Assembly: GCA_003212395.1 (NCBI GenBank)
Contig: QCPU01000001.1
Span: 196,354-260,353 of the forward strand
Reading direction: 5' to 3'
Source of the DNA: Prochlorococcus sp. AG-442-B03
Lineage (GTDB): Bacteria > Cyanobacteriota > Cyanobacteriia > PCC-6307 > Cyanobiaceae
DNA length: 64,000 bases
The notes under the pieces are model-generated. The model was not told the DNA's origin. It worked only from the letters and a program-made list of their open reading frames with translations, and searched no databases. The position numbers were made by a program, and so were the translations under genes. This document shows, one piece after another, positions 28,676-37,091 of this stretch (its first letter is position 1; each line of letters starts with the position of its first letter).

Positions 28676-29109
28676 TGAATATAAATAAAACATTAAAAAA
28701 TACTCTTTCCGCAGGAGTACTTGCAATTTTTATAATTCTTGGTGGGGGGAGTCTGGATACTGATGGAGACACTGAAAAAATTTCTTTAGCAACTCCCGAT
28801 TATGTTTTATCAGCAAATAAACTGTTTAAGGAATACGATACAAACTCTGTTGCTGCTGACGCTAAATACGAAGATAAGATTGTAGTCGTTTCAGGCACTA
28901 TTCAAAGTATTGGTAAGGATATTATGGATACTGCTTATTTAGTGATTGGAGGGACTGGTTTTCTTGATGGTGTTCAATGTATGCTGCCAACAGGGCAAGA
29001 AGGTTTAGTAGCGAGAGTCAGTAAAGGACAATATATTACTCTCAAAGGAAAGGTTTCTGGTCAGATAATGGGTAATGTAATCGTAAACAATTGCTCCTTT
29101 TCTAATTAA
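28675..29109 (+). CDS. Exported OB-fold-like protein
   Basis: A 144-aa protein with a hydrophobic N-terminal stretch (AGVLAIFIILGGGSL near residues 13-27) and a C-terminal domain resembling the OB-fold 'tRNA_anti-like' group of exported bacterial proteins: VVVSGTIQSIGKD near 69, a central strand set with a lone Cys in VQCMLP, and ITLKGKVSGQIMGNVIVNNCSF at the end, recognised by LKGKVSG. These proteins probably bind ligands outside the cytoplasm rather than tRNA. It overlaps the VanZ-like gene by one base. Function unknown. Confidence 0.65.
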   Translation: MNINKTLKNTLSAGVLAIFIILGGGSLDTDGDTEKISLATPDYVLSANKLFKEYDTNSVAADAKYEDKIVVVSGTIQSIGKDIMDTAYLVIGGTGFLDGVQCMLPTGQEGLVARVSKGQYITLKGKVSGQIMGNVIVNNCSFSN

Positions 29110-29390
29110 TAGTGGATAAATTTTTGTTTGAGTTTCTTCTGATTAAAAATAACTAATGACAAGTTGAATTCTTTTTGAGATTCTTTACAATTAAATTAAT
29201 AATTATCGTTCAAAAGTTTAAAGAATTATGGGTTTAACTTTGTTGCGAAAGTATAAACTTTGTAAATGTCATTCGTATCAATAGAAGTGAAGGGGTTTTT
29301 TAATATGGTTCTATTGATTGGTAGTAAATTGTCTAAAAAATTTAAGACTTTTTTATGTAAGAGATATTTTTAAATGAGATAGAAAATGCA
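29110..29390. other. Gene-free gap before the nuclease
   Basis: A 281-base A+T-rich gap. Only frames of about 18 codons (from an ATG near 29228) and 22 codons (from an ATG near 29305) are seen, neither supported by composition. No hairpin, tRNA or clear promoter was found. Confidence 0.5.
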
Positions 29391-30104
29391 ATGAGCGAGA
29401 TTATTAAATTAAGTCGATCTACTGTAGAGAAATATATTAGTTGTCCACGATGTTGTGTACTTGATAAAAAATATCAAATAAAACCACCATCATTACCATT
29501 TACTTTAAATTTAGCTGTAGATAATTTATGTAAAAATGAATTTGATTACTATAGAAAAATTCAGGAGCCACATCCATTATTTATTGAAAATGGTATTGAT
29601 GCTGTTCCTTTTAAACACAAACAGTTAGAACGATGGAGAAGTAATTTTATAGGGATAAGATATAAGTCGATTGAACATAATTATGATTTTGGTGGAGCTA
29701 TTGATGATATTTGGCAGAAAAAAAATGGTGAACTTATTATTATTGATGTAAAAGCAACATCTAGAAATAATTTTGATTGGTCTGAGACTTTTAATAAATT
29801 TGAATATGCAAAAGCTTATAAGAGACAATTAGAGATTTATCAGTGGTTATTTAAAAAAAACGGTTTTCAAGTAGCAAAAGAAGCTTATCTTTTATATTTC
29901 AATGGAAAGAAAAATGAAGAGTTTTTTAATAACCAATTAAAATTTGATGTACATCTAATTAAATTAGATTGCTCTACTTCATGGGTAGAAAATAAGATAA
30001 TTGATACGGTCAAACTATTACGTTCGGATAATTTCCCCAAACCTTCTTTAAATTGTGAATATTGTAATTATTTAAAGAAGCGCTGGCAGTTATCGATAAC
30101 TTAA
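29391..30104 (+). CDS. Stand-alone PD-(D/E)XK nuclease, RecB/Cas4-like
   Basis: A 237-aa protein with the elements of the RecB-family PD-(D/E)XK fold: GGAIDDIW (Asp105/106), IIIDVKAT (Asp119 and Lys121), and motif IV as RQLEIYQWL (Gln146, Tyr150). Cysteines occur at both ends, CPRCC at residues 18-22 and CEYC near 219-222, which recalls the Fe-S cluster nucleases (Cas4, AddB, Dna2), although the spacing is not identical. No cas genes, helicase or CRISPR array are nearby, so it is probably a house-keeping or orphan DNA exonuclease. The 281 bases in front hold no gene that I can support. Confidence 0.8.
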   Translation: MSEIIKLSRSTVEKYISCPRCCVLDKKYQIKPPSLPFTLNLAVDNLCKNEFDYYRKIQEPHPLFIENGIDAVPFKHKQLERWRSNFIGIRYKSIEHNYDFGGAIDDIWQKKNGELIIIDVKATSRNNFDWSETFNKFEYAKAYKRQLEIYQWLFKKNGFQVAKEAYLLYFNGKKNEEFFNNQLKFDVHLIKLDCSTSWVENKIIDTVKLLRSDNFPKPSLNCEYCNYLKKRWQLSIT

Positions 30105-30118
30105 TATTCATAGGATAA

Positions 30119-30140
30119 TTTTTCCATATTTCTGGAAAAA
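30119..30140 (+). terminator. Perfect 8-bp A/T hairpin after the nuclease gene
   Basis: TTTTTCCA and TGGAAAAA form a perfect inverted repeat with a 6-base loop 14 bases after the nuclease stop. On either strand one arm supplies a run of T, so it could act as a weak bidirectional terminator. Confidence 0.35.
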
Positions 30141-30184
30141 TACTGAATAAAAGATAATCTTTAATTAGATTATTAATTTAGACT

Positions 30185-30793
30185 TTGATAAAATTGAAAA
30201 ATTCTGAAAGAAAGATAACTAATCATCTTCAACAAGATGTAGTCAAAGTATCTGGTAAAACAATTTTTATTAATCCTTTTTTATATTGGCGTAGATTTGA
30301 CGAAAATACTAATAGATGGCTTAGAGAACCTGGTCAAATGTCAGAGGATCAAATTTCACCAAATAGAAACCGTTTTTATCCAGAAATAGAGTGGGCTGAT
30401 TTAAGTCATGAGCAAAAACTCATAAAAGATGCAACTGTTGAGATGTTTTTAAAAACTCTTGAATTGATAAGTACATTTCATCCTTATCTTAGTTCCGGAC
30501 AATTATTAGAAGTGGAGAGAAAAATGGCGATTGTAAAAAAGATTCCTTTCGAAAAGTGGGTAACAAAATCTTTCGCAAAGAAAGCGAGAGTATTAGAAAA
30601 TGAAAAAAGAAAATTCCAAAGAGAAAGATTTTTTAGTAGCTGGAGGGAATGGTTTAGTCTCATAAATACCCAACAAGCAATTTTGCCGTTAATCGTCACG
30701 ATATTTATTTCTTCATTTATTGGATGGTCTTTAGGGATATCAAAGAATAGTTGTAATCCATATTTTGAACAAAATTTAAATCAATTAAATTAA
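30185..30793 (+). CDS. Conserved-looking hypothetical protein with C-terminal membrane anchor
   Basis: A 202-aa protein of unknown function. Residues 1-150 are soluble and charged, with aromatic-rich stretches (INPFLYWRRFDENTNRWLREP near 30-50, and FYPEIEWADLSHEQ). A single hydrophobic segment, ILPLIVTIFISSFIGWSLGI near 175-194, is followed by a short tail with a Cys, giving a tail-anchored topology. The start is TTG at 30185. It lies between the nuclease gene and PBP2 on the same strand. I find no known domain. Confidence 0.65.
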   Translation: MIKLKNSERKITNHLQQDVVKVSGKTIFINPFLYWRRFDENTNRWLREPGQMSEDQISPNRNRFYPEIEWADLSHEQKLIKDATVEMFLKTLELISTFHPYLSSGQLLEVERKMAIVKKIPFEKWVTKSFAKKARVLENEKRKFQRERFFSSWREWFSLINTQQAILPLIVTIFISSFIGWSLGISKNSCNPYFEQNLNQLN

Positions 30794-30867
30794 TATAATT
30801 TTGAAAAAATAAATTTCTTATTTAAAGTTATATTAATTAGAATAATTGCTAAAAAAATAAAAATTTT

Positions 30868-31011
30868 ATGACAGAAAATTTGAATTCAAATAATATTGAA
30901 AATGATGAGTTTAATCTGAATAATGAAGATAGTGATTATAAAAATTTAATTACTAGACTTAAAGAGATAAAATCAATAATTGCGTTATTGGAAAAAACAA
31001 TATTTAAATAA
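30868..31011 (+). CDS. Small acidic hypothetical protein (47 aa)
   Basis: A short frame from ATG to TAA, too small for routine listing. The N-terminal 24 residues are Asn/Asp/Glu-rich (NSNNIENDEFNLNNEDSDY), then an amphipathic helix LITRLKEIKSIIALLEKTI. It fills the gap before PBP2, ending 11 bases before that gene's TTG. The composition is regular enough to be a real peptide, perhaps a XseB-like small helical protein, but I cannot assign a family. Confidence 0.4.
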   Translation: MTENLNSNNIENDEFNLNNEDSDYKNLITRLKEIKSIIALLEKTIFK

Positions 31012-31022
31012 ATTGTAGATTT

Positions 31023-32813
31023 TTGATAAAAACAAATCCTAATAAAAAACTTATTTCATTAAAGAGACAACCTTTAGTGTTACTTATTTTTTCTTCTATT
31101 TCGTTCTTATTGATCCTATTTAGATTAATTTTTTTACAACTTTTAAGTTATGAATCTTTTAAGAAGATGTCAGATGAGAATAGGATCAGACTTATTGCTT
31201 CACAGCCAATACGCGGAAGAATATTAGATAAAAATGGTTATGTTTTAGCAGATAGTAGAATTAAATATTCTTTAATAATCAAGCCCCAATCTGTTAATAA
31301 AAGAAATTGGGAAAAACATAAATTAGGCATTTCTAACTTGTTAAATATTGATATTAATTTGATTCAAGAAAAATATTCTGATGGTCTAAAAAATCAAAAA
31401 CTATCAGTAACTATTCTTGATGATTTAAATGTAGATCAATTAATTAAATTTAAGGAAAATGAAGTTAATTTAATTAGTTTTGAAATAGCCACAAAATTAA
31501 TTAGAAATTATCCTTATAAATCCCTTGCTGCCCATGTAATTGGTTATACTCAGCCAATTACTGAATCAGAATATAAATTCTTATCTGAGAAGGGTTATAA
31601 ATTAAATGACTTAATAGGAAGAACAGGAATTGAATATGTTTACGAAGATTTTATAAGAGGTGAATGGGGTGGAGAAATGGTTGAAGTAAATTCATTAGGA
31701 AAATTTCAAAGATCATTGGGAATAAGACCCCCAGTACAAGGTAATGATGTGCAACTAACAATTGACCTTAATTTGCAATTAGTTGCTGAGGAAGTTCTTA
31801 AAGACAAAAAAGCTGGAGCGGTAATAGTGATGGATCCAAGAGATGGTGCAATAAGAGCGATGGTAAGTAGGCCTAATTTTGATTTGAATTTTTTTTCAAA
31901 GGATTTTAAGCCCGAAAAAGAATACAATAATATATTTAATTCTCCCGAAAAACCTCTTTTTAATAGAGCATTAAATGCTTATGATCCTGGGAGTGTTTGG
32001 AAAATTGTAACTGCTTTAGCGGGTTTGGAAAGTGGAAAATTTCCTAGAGATACTATGTTAGAGACGAAACCATGTATAACTTATGGGAGTCAATGTTTTA
32101 GAGAGCATAATGATTTAGGCTTTGGGGTAATAGGTTATGAAGATGCTTTAAGAGTTTCTAGTAATACATTTTTTTATCAAGTAGGTTATGGAGTAGGAGT
32201 TGATGAAATTCATAAGATCTCTCAAAAGCTTGGTTTTAATTCTTTATCTGGAATTGAAATTTCTGAACAAGAAAATATAGGAGTAGTAGCCAGTAGTGAA
32301 TGGGCTAAAGAAGGTAGAGGCTGGGGGCAACGAGGAAGAACCCCTTGGGTTCCAGAAGATATTGCGAGTATGTCTATTGGACAATTTGTTGTTCAGGTAA
32401 CGCCAATTCAAATAGCTAGAGCATATGCAGCGATTGCTAATGGAGGTTATCTAGTTACTCCACATTTGACTAAAAAAGATTTAAATAGTCTTTTAGATAA
32501 AAAACCTATTCCAATTGATATTGATCCAAGAAATATTCAATTGATAAAAAGTGGTCTAAGGAAAGTAGTAGAGTCTGGCACAGGAGTATCAATAAATTAT
32601 GGAGTTTCAAATTTACCTCCAGTGTCAGGTAAAACGGGAACTGCTGAAGATGGTGAAGGGGGATTAGATCATGCTTGGTTTGTTTGCTTTGCTCCTTCAG
32701 AAAAGAGTGAGTTGCTTATAGTCGCTTTTGCACAAAATACTCCTGGTGGAGGTTCGGTACATGCGCTTCCTATGGCTAAACAAATTTTAAAAGTTTGGAA
32801 TGAAAAAAATTGA
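31023..32813 (+). CDS. mrdA: Penicillin-binding protein 2 (class B transpeptidase)
   Basis: Peptidoglycan DD-transpeptidase of the elongation type; partner of RodA. The 596-aa protein has an N-terminal membrane anchor (LVLLIFSSISFLLILFRLIF near 18-37), a dimerisation/pedestal domain with SQPIRGRILDKNG near 59, and the transpeptidase domain with the nucleophile in GSVWK (Ser near 324), SSNTF near 378, and KTG in SGKTGTAED near 536. The start is TTG. Both MrdA and FtsI fit this plan; length and the IRGRILDKNG stretch favour PBP2. Confidence 0.88.
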   Translation: MIKTNPNKKLISLKRQPLVLLIFSSISFLLILFRLIFLQLLSYESFKKMSDENRIRLIASQPIRGRILDKNGYVLADSRIKYSLIIKPQSVNKRNWEKHKLGISNLLNIDINLIQEKYSDGLKNQKLSVTILDDLNVDQLIKFKENEVNLISFEIATKLIRNYPYKSLAAHVIGYTQPITESEYKFLSEKGYKLNDLIGRTGIEYVYEDFIRGEWGGEMVEVNSLGKFQRSLGIRPPVQGNDVQLTIDLNLQLVAEEVLKDKKAGAVIVMDPRDGAIRAMVSRPNFDLNFFSKDFKPEKEYNNIFNSPEKPLFNRALNAYDPGSVWKIVTALAGLESGKFPRDTMLETKPCITYGSQCFREHNDLGFGVIGYEDALRVSSNTFFYQVGYGVGVDEIHKISQKLGFNSLSGIEISEQENIGVVASSEWAKEGRGWGQRGRTPWVPEDIASMSIGQFVVQVTPIQIARAYAAIANGGYLVTPHLTKKDLNSLLDKKPIPIDIDPRNIQLIKSGLRKVVESGTGVSINYGVSNLPPVSGKTGTAEDGEGGLDHAWFVCFAPSEKSELLIVAFAQNTPGGGSVHALPMAKQILKVWNEKN

Positions 32814-32835
32814 TAAAAATTTTTTGTGTTAAAGT

Positions 32836-33360
32836 TTAAGTCTTTAATTTTTTCATTTGTAAAAGTCTTTGAATAATATCTTCAATAGTTTTTGTATCTA
32901 TAGGTTTACTATATGAGGACAAAAGTTGTCTCCCTAATACTTGACTTCCTAGATGCACTAGTTGAATGCGTAATGAGGTCAGCAGTTCTAATCCTACACC
33001 ACCAGAAAATGTTGCAATTGCAATCGGTTGACCATTAAATAAATTCCTAAAGTCATCTCCAGAAATAGAGAGCCATGCTATGAAGTTGGAGAGAATGGGT
33101 GGTATAGATCCATTATATTCAGGCGCACAAATCACCCACCTTTCAATCTTGAAAAGCTTTTTTTTTAATTCTTTTATTTGATTTGGAATATTTTCTTTGC
33201 TGTGAATTCTTGGATTAAATAATGGAACATCGAGAGTGGTAAGATCTAAAATTTCAGAACTTATTTTAAGTTCATTACTTTTTTCAACGAATTTCTCAGA
33301 AAGTTCTAGATTTTTCCCACAACTTGCTGAAATAATTATTAAATCCTTTGATTCAGTCAT
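32836..33360 (-). CDS. NAD(P)H-dependent FMN reductase family protein
   Basis: A 174-aa flavodoxin-like quinone or flavin reductase. Near residue 8 is IIISASCGKNLELSEKF, the phosphate-binding loop region, and CAPEYNGSIPPILSNFIAWLS near 77 carries the family's PEYNGS element; GGVGLELL follows near 120. It is the last gene of a three-gene unit with the two flavodiiron proteins, with a 17-base gap. It may supply reduced FMN or act as a reductant partner, which is inference from position. Confidence 0.85.
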   Translation of the reverse strand: MTESKDLIIISASCGKNLELSEKFVEKSNELKISSEILDLTTLDVPLFNPRIHSKENIPNQIKELKKKLFKIERWVICAPEYNGSIPPILSNFIAWLSISGDDFRNLFNGQPIAIATFSGGVGLELLTSLRIQLVHLGSQVLGRQLLSSYSKPIDTKTIEDIIQRLLQMKKLKT

Positions 33361-33377
33361 AAATAAGAAAAATAAAT

Positions 33378-35180
33378 TTAATAGTTAGCACCAGTTTTAC
33401 GGTGATGCACTGCTGTTAGACAATCGGATTTTAGTATATTACCGTTTAGTACTTCAGCGTATATTACCCAATGATCTCCACATTCCATTCTTTCTTTTAC
33501 AGACGCATCCAACCATGCTAAAGAGTTGGGAATTATAATTTGTTCATTAGGAGTTAATTCAATATTTAAGCCTTCAAATCTATCTTCACCTGGTGAAAAA
33601 GGTTTTGTAAATCTTTTCAAAGGTTCTTTAAAATCTTTTTCACTTAAGATATTTAAAGCAAATGAATCTCCAATTTGAAGTAGAGATTCTACTGATCTAT
33701 CTTTTGCTACTGCAATACTTAATCCTGGTGGAGAAAAACTTGCTTGACTAACCCAGGATGCAAGCATAGCTCCTTTTATATTATTCTCATCTTTTCCTTT
33801 AGAGGCAGTTAGTACACAAAGTGAGCCAATTACTCTTCCAAGAGCTTGCAACTTTGGATCCGTTTTACTTGTAATCATTCCAGTATCTGATTTTCTAGGT
33901 TTTTTCTTAGCTTTCTTTATAATTTTTCTCCCAAAGTGAGTTCCTATTTCTTCTAGCTCTTTAATTTTTGGTTTATTAGGACTGAATTTAATTCTTATAG
34001 GGTCAAAACTAAACTGAAAACCGCCGTCTTTTAATTTCGATTCAAGTAAATCTATCGCTTCGCCGCTCCAGCCAAAACTGCCAAAAATTCCCACTGGCTT
34101 ATCTCTATTCCCCTCTGCTAATAATGTTCCTAATGCACTAACTATTGGAGTTGGGGCGTGACCACCCAACGTGGGTGAGCCTATTAAATATCCATCGGCA
34201 TTTTGGATAGATTTTACAAGTAAATCATTAGGTGTAAATTCACAATTAATACTTTCAACTTCTACAGAGGTTCTATTTATCCCTTTGGCCAATGCATCAC
34301 CTATTGAGGCTGTATTTCCATATGCACTTGCATATATCAGAGCGATCTTAGGATTATTTGTCGAGAGATTTTCTCCCCATCTCATATAGTCATTTAAAAA
34401 GCTTTTTAAGCTATATTCGATCGCGGGACCATGTAATGGTGCGATAGTTTTAATGTCATAATCTGCAATTTTTTCAGTTATTGATACTACTTGATTAGAC
34501 ATTGGTGCCATCAAGCAATCATAGAAATGTTTCCTATCAATTTCTGTACTAACTCGATTTGTTTCAGACCAATATTTAGATGCAATGTGTGCAGAGAAAA
34601 TTTTTTCACTAAGAAGTATTTCTTGATTACGTTCATAAATTATCATTCCACCAGGCCAACGTGCTGTTGGAATTGGAATTAACTCTAGTGAAATGTTATC
34701 TAATTCTAAATTAAGTTCTTTTTTAATTATGTTTATTTCAGGTAATTGAATTTCAATAAAGTTTTCTAATGTAGGATTTCTTTGATTCCAAAGTTCGCTA
34801 ATAAGTTTATAACCTGGATTAGAACAAGTAATAGTTGTCTTGTGAAATTGGGTACTTATATTTTTTATAGTTTCAATAATTTGGGGATTAATATGACCAG
34901 AAATGAAGTTGATTTTATCTAATTTAAATTGATCAAAAAACCTAGAAATTACTTTATTAAATGAATTTAAATATTGTTTCTCAGGTGGATGAATAATAAA
35001 AAGTTCCTCATGACTTCTAATTAAAAAAGTATTAAAAGAGGTTCCTTTTTCAAGGTTAAATTCAAGTTCAAATCTTTCTTTATTTTGGTCTAAGAATCTT
35101 ACACAAGAAAAATTTTCGGTAATTTCAAATTCTGATAAGGTTTGATTTTCTGCAAGTAAGCCTATATTAATATCTGACAT
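33378..35180 (-). CDS. flv1: Flavodiiron protein, Flv1 type (iron ligands degenerate)
   Basis: One half of the Flv1/Flv3 pair that passes electrons from photosystem I to O2 to make water and protect PSI in fluctuating light. The 600-aa protein has a lactamase-like domain, a flavodoxin domain with SAYGNTASIGDALAKG near 285, and a C-terminal flavin reductase domain (SWVSQASFSPPGLSIAVAKD near 475, recognised by SFSPPG). The di-iron ligands are not kept: the HxExDH position reads GHINPQI, and later His and Asp ligands are replaced (ARWPGG, LSEKIF). That is the known mark of Flv1/Flv2. It follows flv3 by 16 bases. Confidence 0.9.
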   Translation of the reverse strand: MSDINIGLLAENQTLSEFEITENFSCVRFLDQNKERFELEFNLEKGTSFNTFLIRSHEELFIIHPPEKQYLNSFNKVISRFFDQFKLDKINFISGHINPQIIETIKNISTQFHKTTITCSNPGYKLISELWNQRNPTLENFIEIQLPEINIIKKELNLELDNISLELIPIPTARWPGGMIIYERNQEILLSEKIFSAHIASKYWSETNRVSTEIDRKHFYDCLMAPMSNQVVSITEKIADYDIKTIAPLHGPAIEYSLKSFLNDYMRWGENLSTNNPKIALIYASAYGNTASIGDALAKGINRTSVEVESINCEFTPNDLLVKSIQNADGYLIGSPTLGGHAPTPIVSALGTLLAEGNRDKPVGIFGSFGWSGEAIDLLESKLKDGGFQFSFDPIRIKFSPNKPKIKELEEIGTHFGRKIIKKAKKKPRKSDTGMITSKTDPKLQALGRVIGSLCVLTASKGKDENNIKGAMLASWVSQASFSPPGLSIAVAKDRSVESLLQIGDSFALNILSEKDFKEPLKRFTKPFSPGEDRFEGLNIELTPNEQIIIPNSLAWLDASVKERMECGDHWVIYAEVLNGNILKSDCLTAVHHRKTGANY

Positions 35181-35196
35181 TTTAAAGACTTATTTT

Positions 35197-36972
35197 CTAA
35201 TAGTGATTAGCAACTTTTCTATGATGAACTGCTGTCTTGCATGATAAGTCAGAAACATTACCATTTTCAACAATTCCGTAAATTATCCAATGGTCTGGAG
35301 TTTCCATTCTAGAACTAACTTTACAATCTAAAAAGGCGAGTGAATCTGAAAGGACTGGTCCACCTTCAGCAATGTTGCCAATTACATCTACATCTGCAAA
35401 TCTATCAGCTCCAGGGGCAAATCTTTTTAAAAAATGTCTGAACATTTTTTGATAGTTATCTTCTCTCAAGATATTCACAACAAAACCTTTCCCAACTTGC
35501 ATATATGATTCAATAGCTCTATCTTTTGCTACTGCAACTGTAATACCTGGTGGAGAAAAGCTTGCTTGACTAACCCAACTTGCGACCATTGCACTTTGTC
35601 TAAATGTCGAACCTTCTCCTTGGCTCGCTGTAACTACATATAACCCCCCGCTTATTCTACCTAACGCTTTATCTAAATTTGAATCAAGGCTCTTCATAGA
35701 GGCAATATTCTTCTTTTTGTTAATCAATTGACCCAAGTCAGTTCCAGCTTCTTCGAATTGTTGATAAATAATAGGATCTGGAATATTTTTAACTCTTAAG
35801 GGAGAGAAAGCTTCTTTTTGACCAAGTTCTCTTAATTTATTTGCTAGGGAATCTATTGGTTCATCATTTCCACCAAATGCATCATAAACTGCAGTAAATT
35901 GCTTTGGTTTCAGTGCTGCAAATAAAGTACCGAGAGATTCTTTTAATTCATTATCTGAGTCTACTGGCCATGTGGGAATGACTACTGCTTTTGATTCGGA
36001 AATTAAACTTGTTAATTCTTGCGGGTCAGAAGATCTTAAATCAATTAACTGAACCTGAGCATCTGCTTTGCTTATTCCATGAGATATCGCTTGACTTAGT
36101 CGATCACAATAACCATAGTCGCTTATGTAGCAGACTGACACAAAATCATTGCCTTTGCTTTTATTACTACTCCATTCTAGATATTTTCCTTTCCAAAAAT
36201 TGACCTGATTATGGAGCAAAGGCCCATGACCAACAGCTATTGTTTTTAATTCAGGTAGCTTATCTATTCTTTTAATTGCCTGCATAACGCTTCTAGCGTT
36301 TGGACCCATAAGGCAATCGTAATAAAAACGGAAATCATCGTATATTTCTTTTTGATTAGCGTCAAAAAATTCGTCAGAACAGTAATGGAGTCCAAATGCA
36401 TCGCATGTATAGAGAACATTTGTGCTGTGATCATATGAAAATATGGTATCTGGCCAATGTAAATTTGGTGCACTTATGAATTCAATATTATGTTCTAAAC
36501 CACTATTAGGATTAGTTCCGAGATTTAAAAACTCTCCACTCTTAACCTCTAGACGTTTAAAGGGGATATGTATTTGGTCTTCAATAAATTTAAGTGCTAA
36601 CTTTGATCCAACTACTATGATATTTTGGTTTAATTCTAAAAGATTACCTATTAAACCAGAATGATCAGGTTCTGTATGGCTAGTAATTAAATAATCAACT
36701 TCTTGCGGATTTACCTTTTTCAGTAATTCATCAAACCATAATTGTTCGAACTTTGCGTGACTAGTATCAATAATTGCTAGTTTCTCGCCTTTAATAATAA
36801 AACTATTGTAAGTAGTTCCATTTCTTAAACCAAATTCAATATCAAATCTACTGCGATCCCAATCCAAAGATCTTATGGCACAAGAATCATCAGCAAAGTT
36901 TTGAGATTGAACCGTCAACTTGTTATTAGTTTGTGCCAATTTAGAATTACTTGTCTGGGCAGAGGCTATCAT
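35197..36972 (-). CDS. flv3: Flavodiiron protein, Flv3 type (iron ligands intact)
   Basis: Partner of Flv1 in light-dependent O2 reduction. The 591-aa protein carries an intact di-iron site: SHTEPDHSG with His99, Glu101, Asp103 and His104, NLHWPD near 171, CDAFG near 190 and GHGPLL near 250. The flavodoxin domain (SDYGYCDRLSQAI near 283) and the C-terminal flavin reductase domain (SFSPPGITVAVAKD near 470) follow. It is the first gene of flv3-flv1-flavin reductase and is divergent from alaS. The N-terminal 30 residues are Asn/Gln/Ser-rich and less conserved. Confidence 0.92.
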   Translation of the reverse strand: MIASAQTSNSKLAQTNNKLTVQSQNFADDSCAIRSLDWDRSRFDIEFGLRNGTTYNSFIIKGEKLAIIDTSHAKFEQLWFDELLKKVNPQEVDYLITSHTEPDHSGLIGNLLELNQNIIVVGSKLALKFIEDQIHIPFKRLEVKSGEFLNLGTNPNSGLEHNIEFISAPNLHWPDTIFSYDHSTNVLYTCDAFGLHYCSDEFFDANQKEIYDDFRFYYDCLMGPNARSVMQAIKRIDKLPELKTIAVGHGPLLHNQVNFWKGKYLEWSSNKSKGNDFVSVCYISDYGYCDRLSQAISHGISKADAQVQLIDLRSSDPQELTSLISESKAVVIPTWPVDSDNELKESLGTLFAALKPKQFTAVYDAFGGNDEPIDSLANKLRELGQKEAFSPLRVKNIPDPIIYQQFEEAGTDLGQLINKKKNIASMKSLDSNLDKALGRISGGLYVVTASQGEGSTFRQSAMVASWVSQASFSPPGITVAVAKDRAIESYMQVGKGFVVNILREDNYQKMFRHFLKRFAPGADRFADVDVIGNIAEGGPVLSDSLAFLDCKVSSRMETPDHWIIYGIVENGNVSDLSCKTAVHHRKVANHY

Positions 36973-37021
36973 AGAATAATTAGCTTTATAAATTAACTTT
37001 AGTTATATAGAATATAAATTC

Positions 37022-37056
37022 GCGTGATTATTTTTGCGAAATAACCGAAATTACGC
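37022..37056. other. Compound inverted repeat in the flv3/alaS divergent gap
   Basis: TTATTT (37028-37033) and AAATAA (37039-37044) pair around the loop ttgcg, and the outer arms GCGTGA (37022-37027) and TTACGC (37051-37056) pair with one G-U. A T-rich run follows toward alaS. It may be an operator for the divergent flv3 and alaS promoters, or a leader stem; no family match is known to me. Confidence 0.35.
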
Positions 37057-37091
37057 TTTTCTTTAATTTTTAATCTTCTTATTCTGGATAA

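Noticed and set aside
29228-29374. Two very short frames (about 18 and 22 codons) before the nuclease
   Set aside because: Too short, no ribosome binding site and no organised composition.
33378-35180. Flv1 as a decayed gene
   Set aside because: Missing iron ligands are a known, conserved property of Flv1/Flv2; the frame and the other domains are intact.
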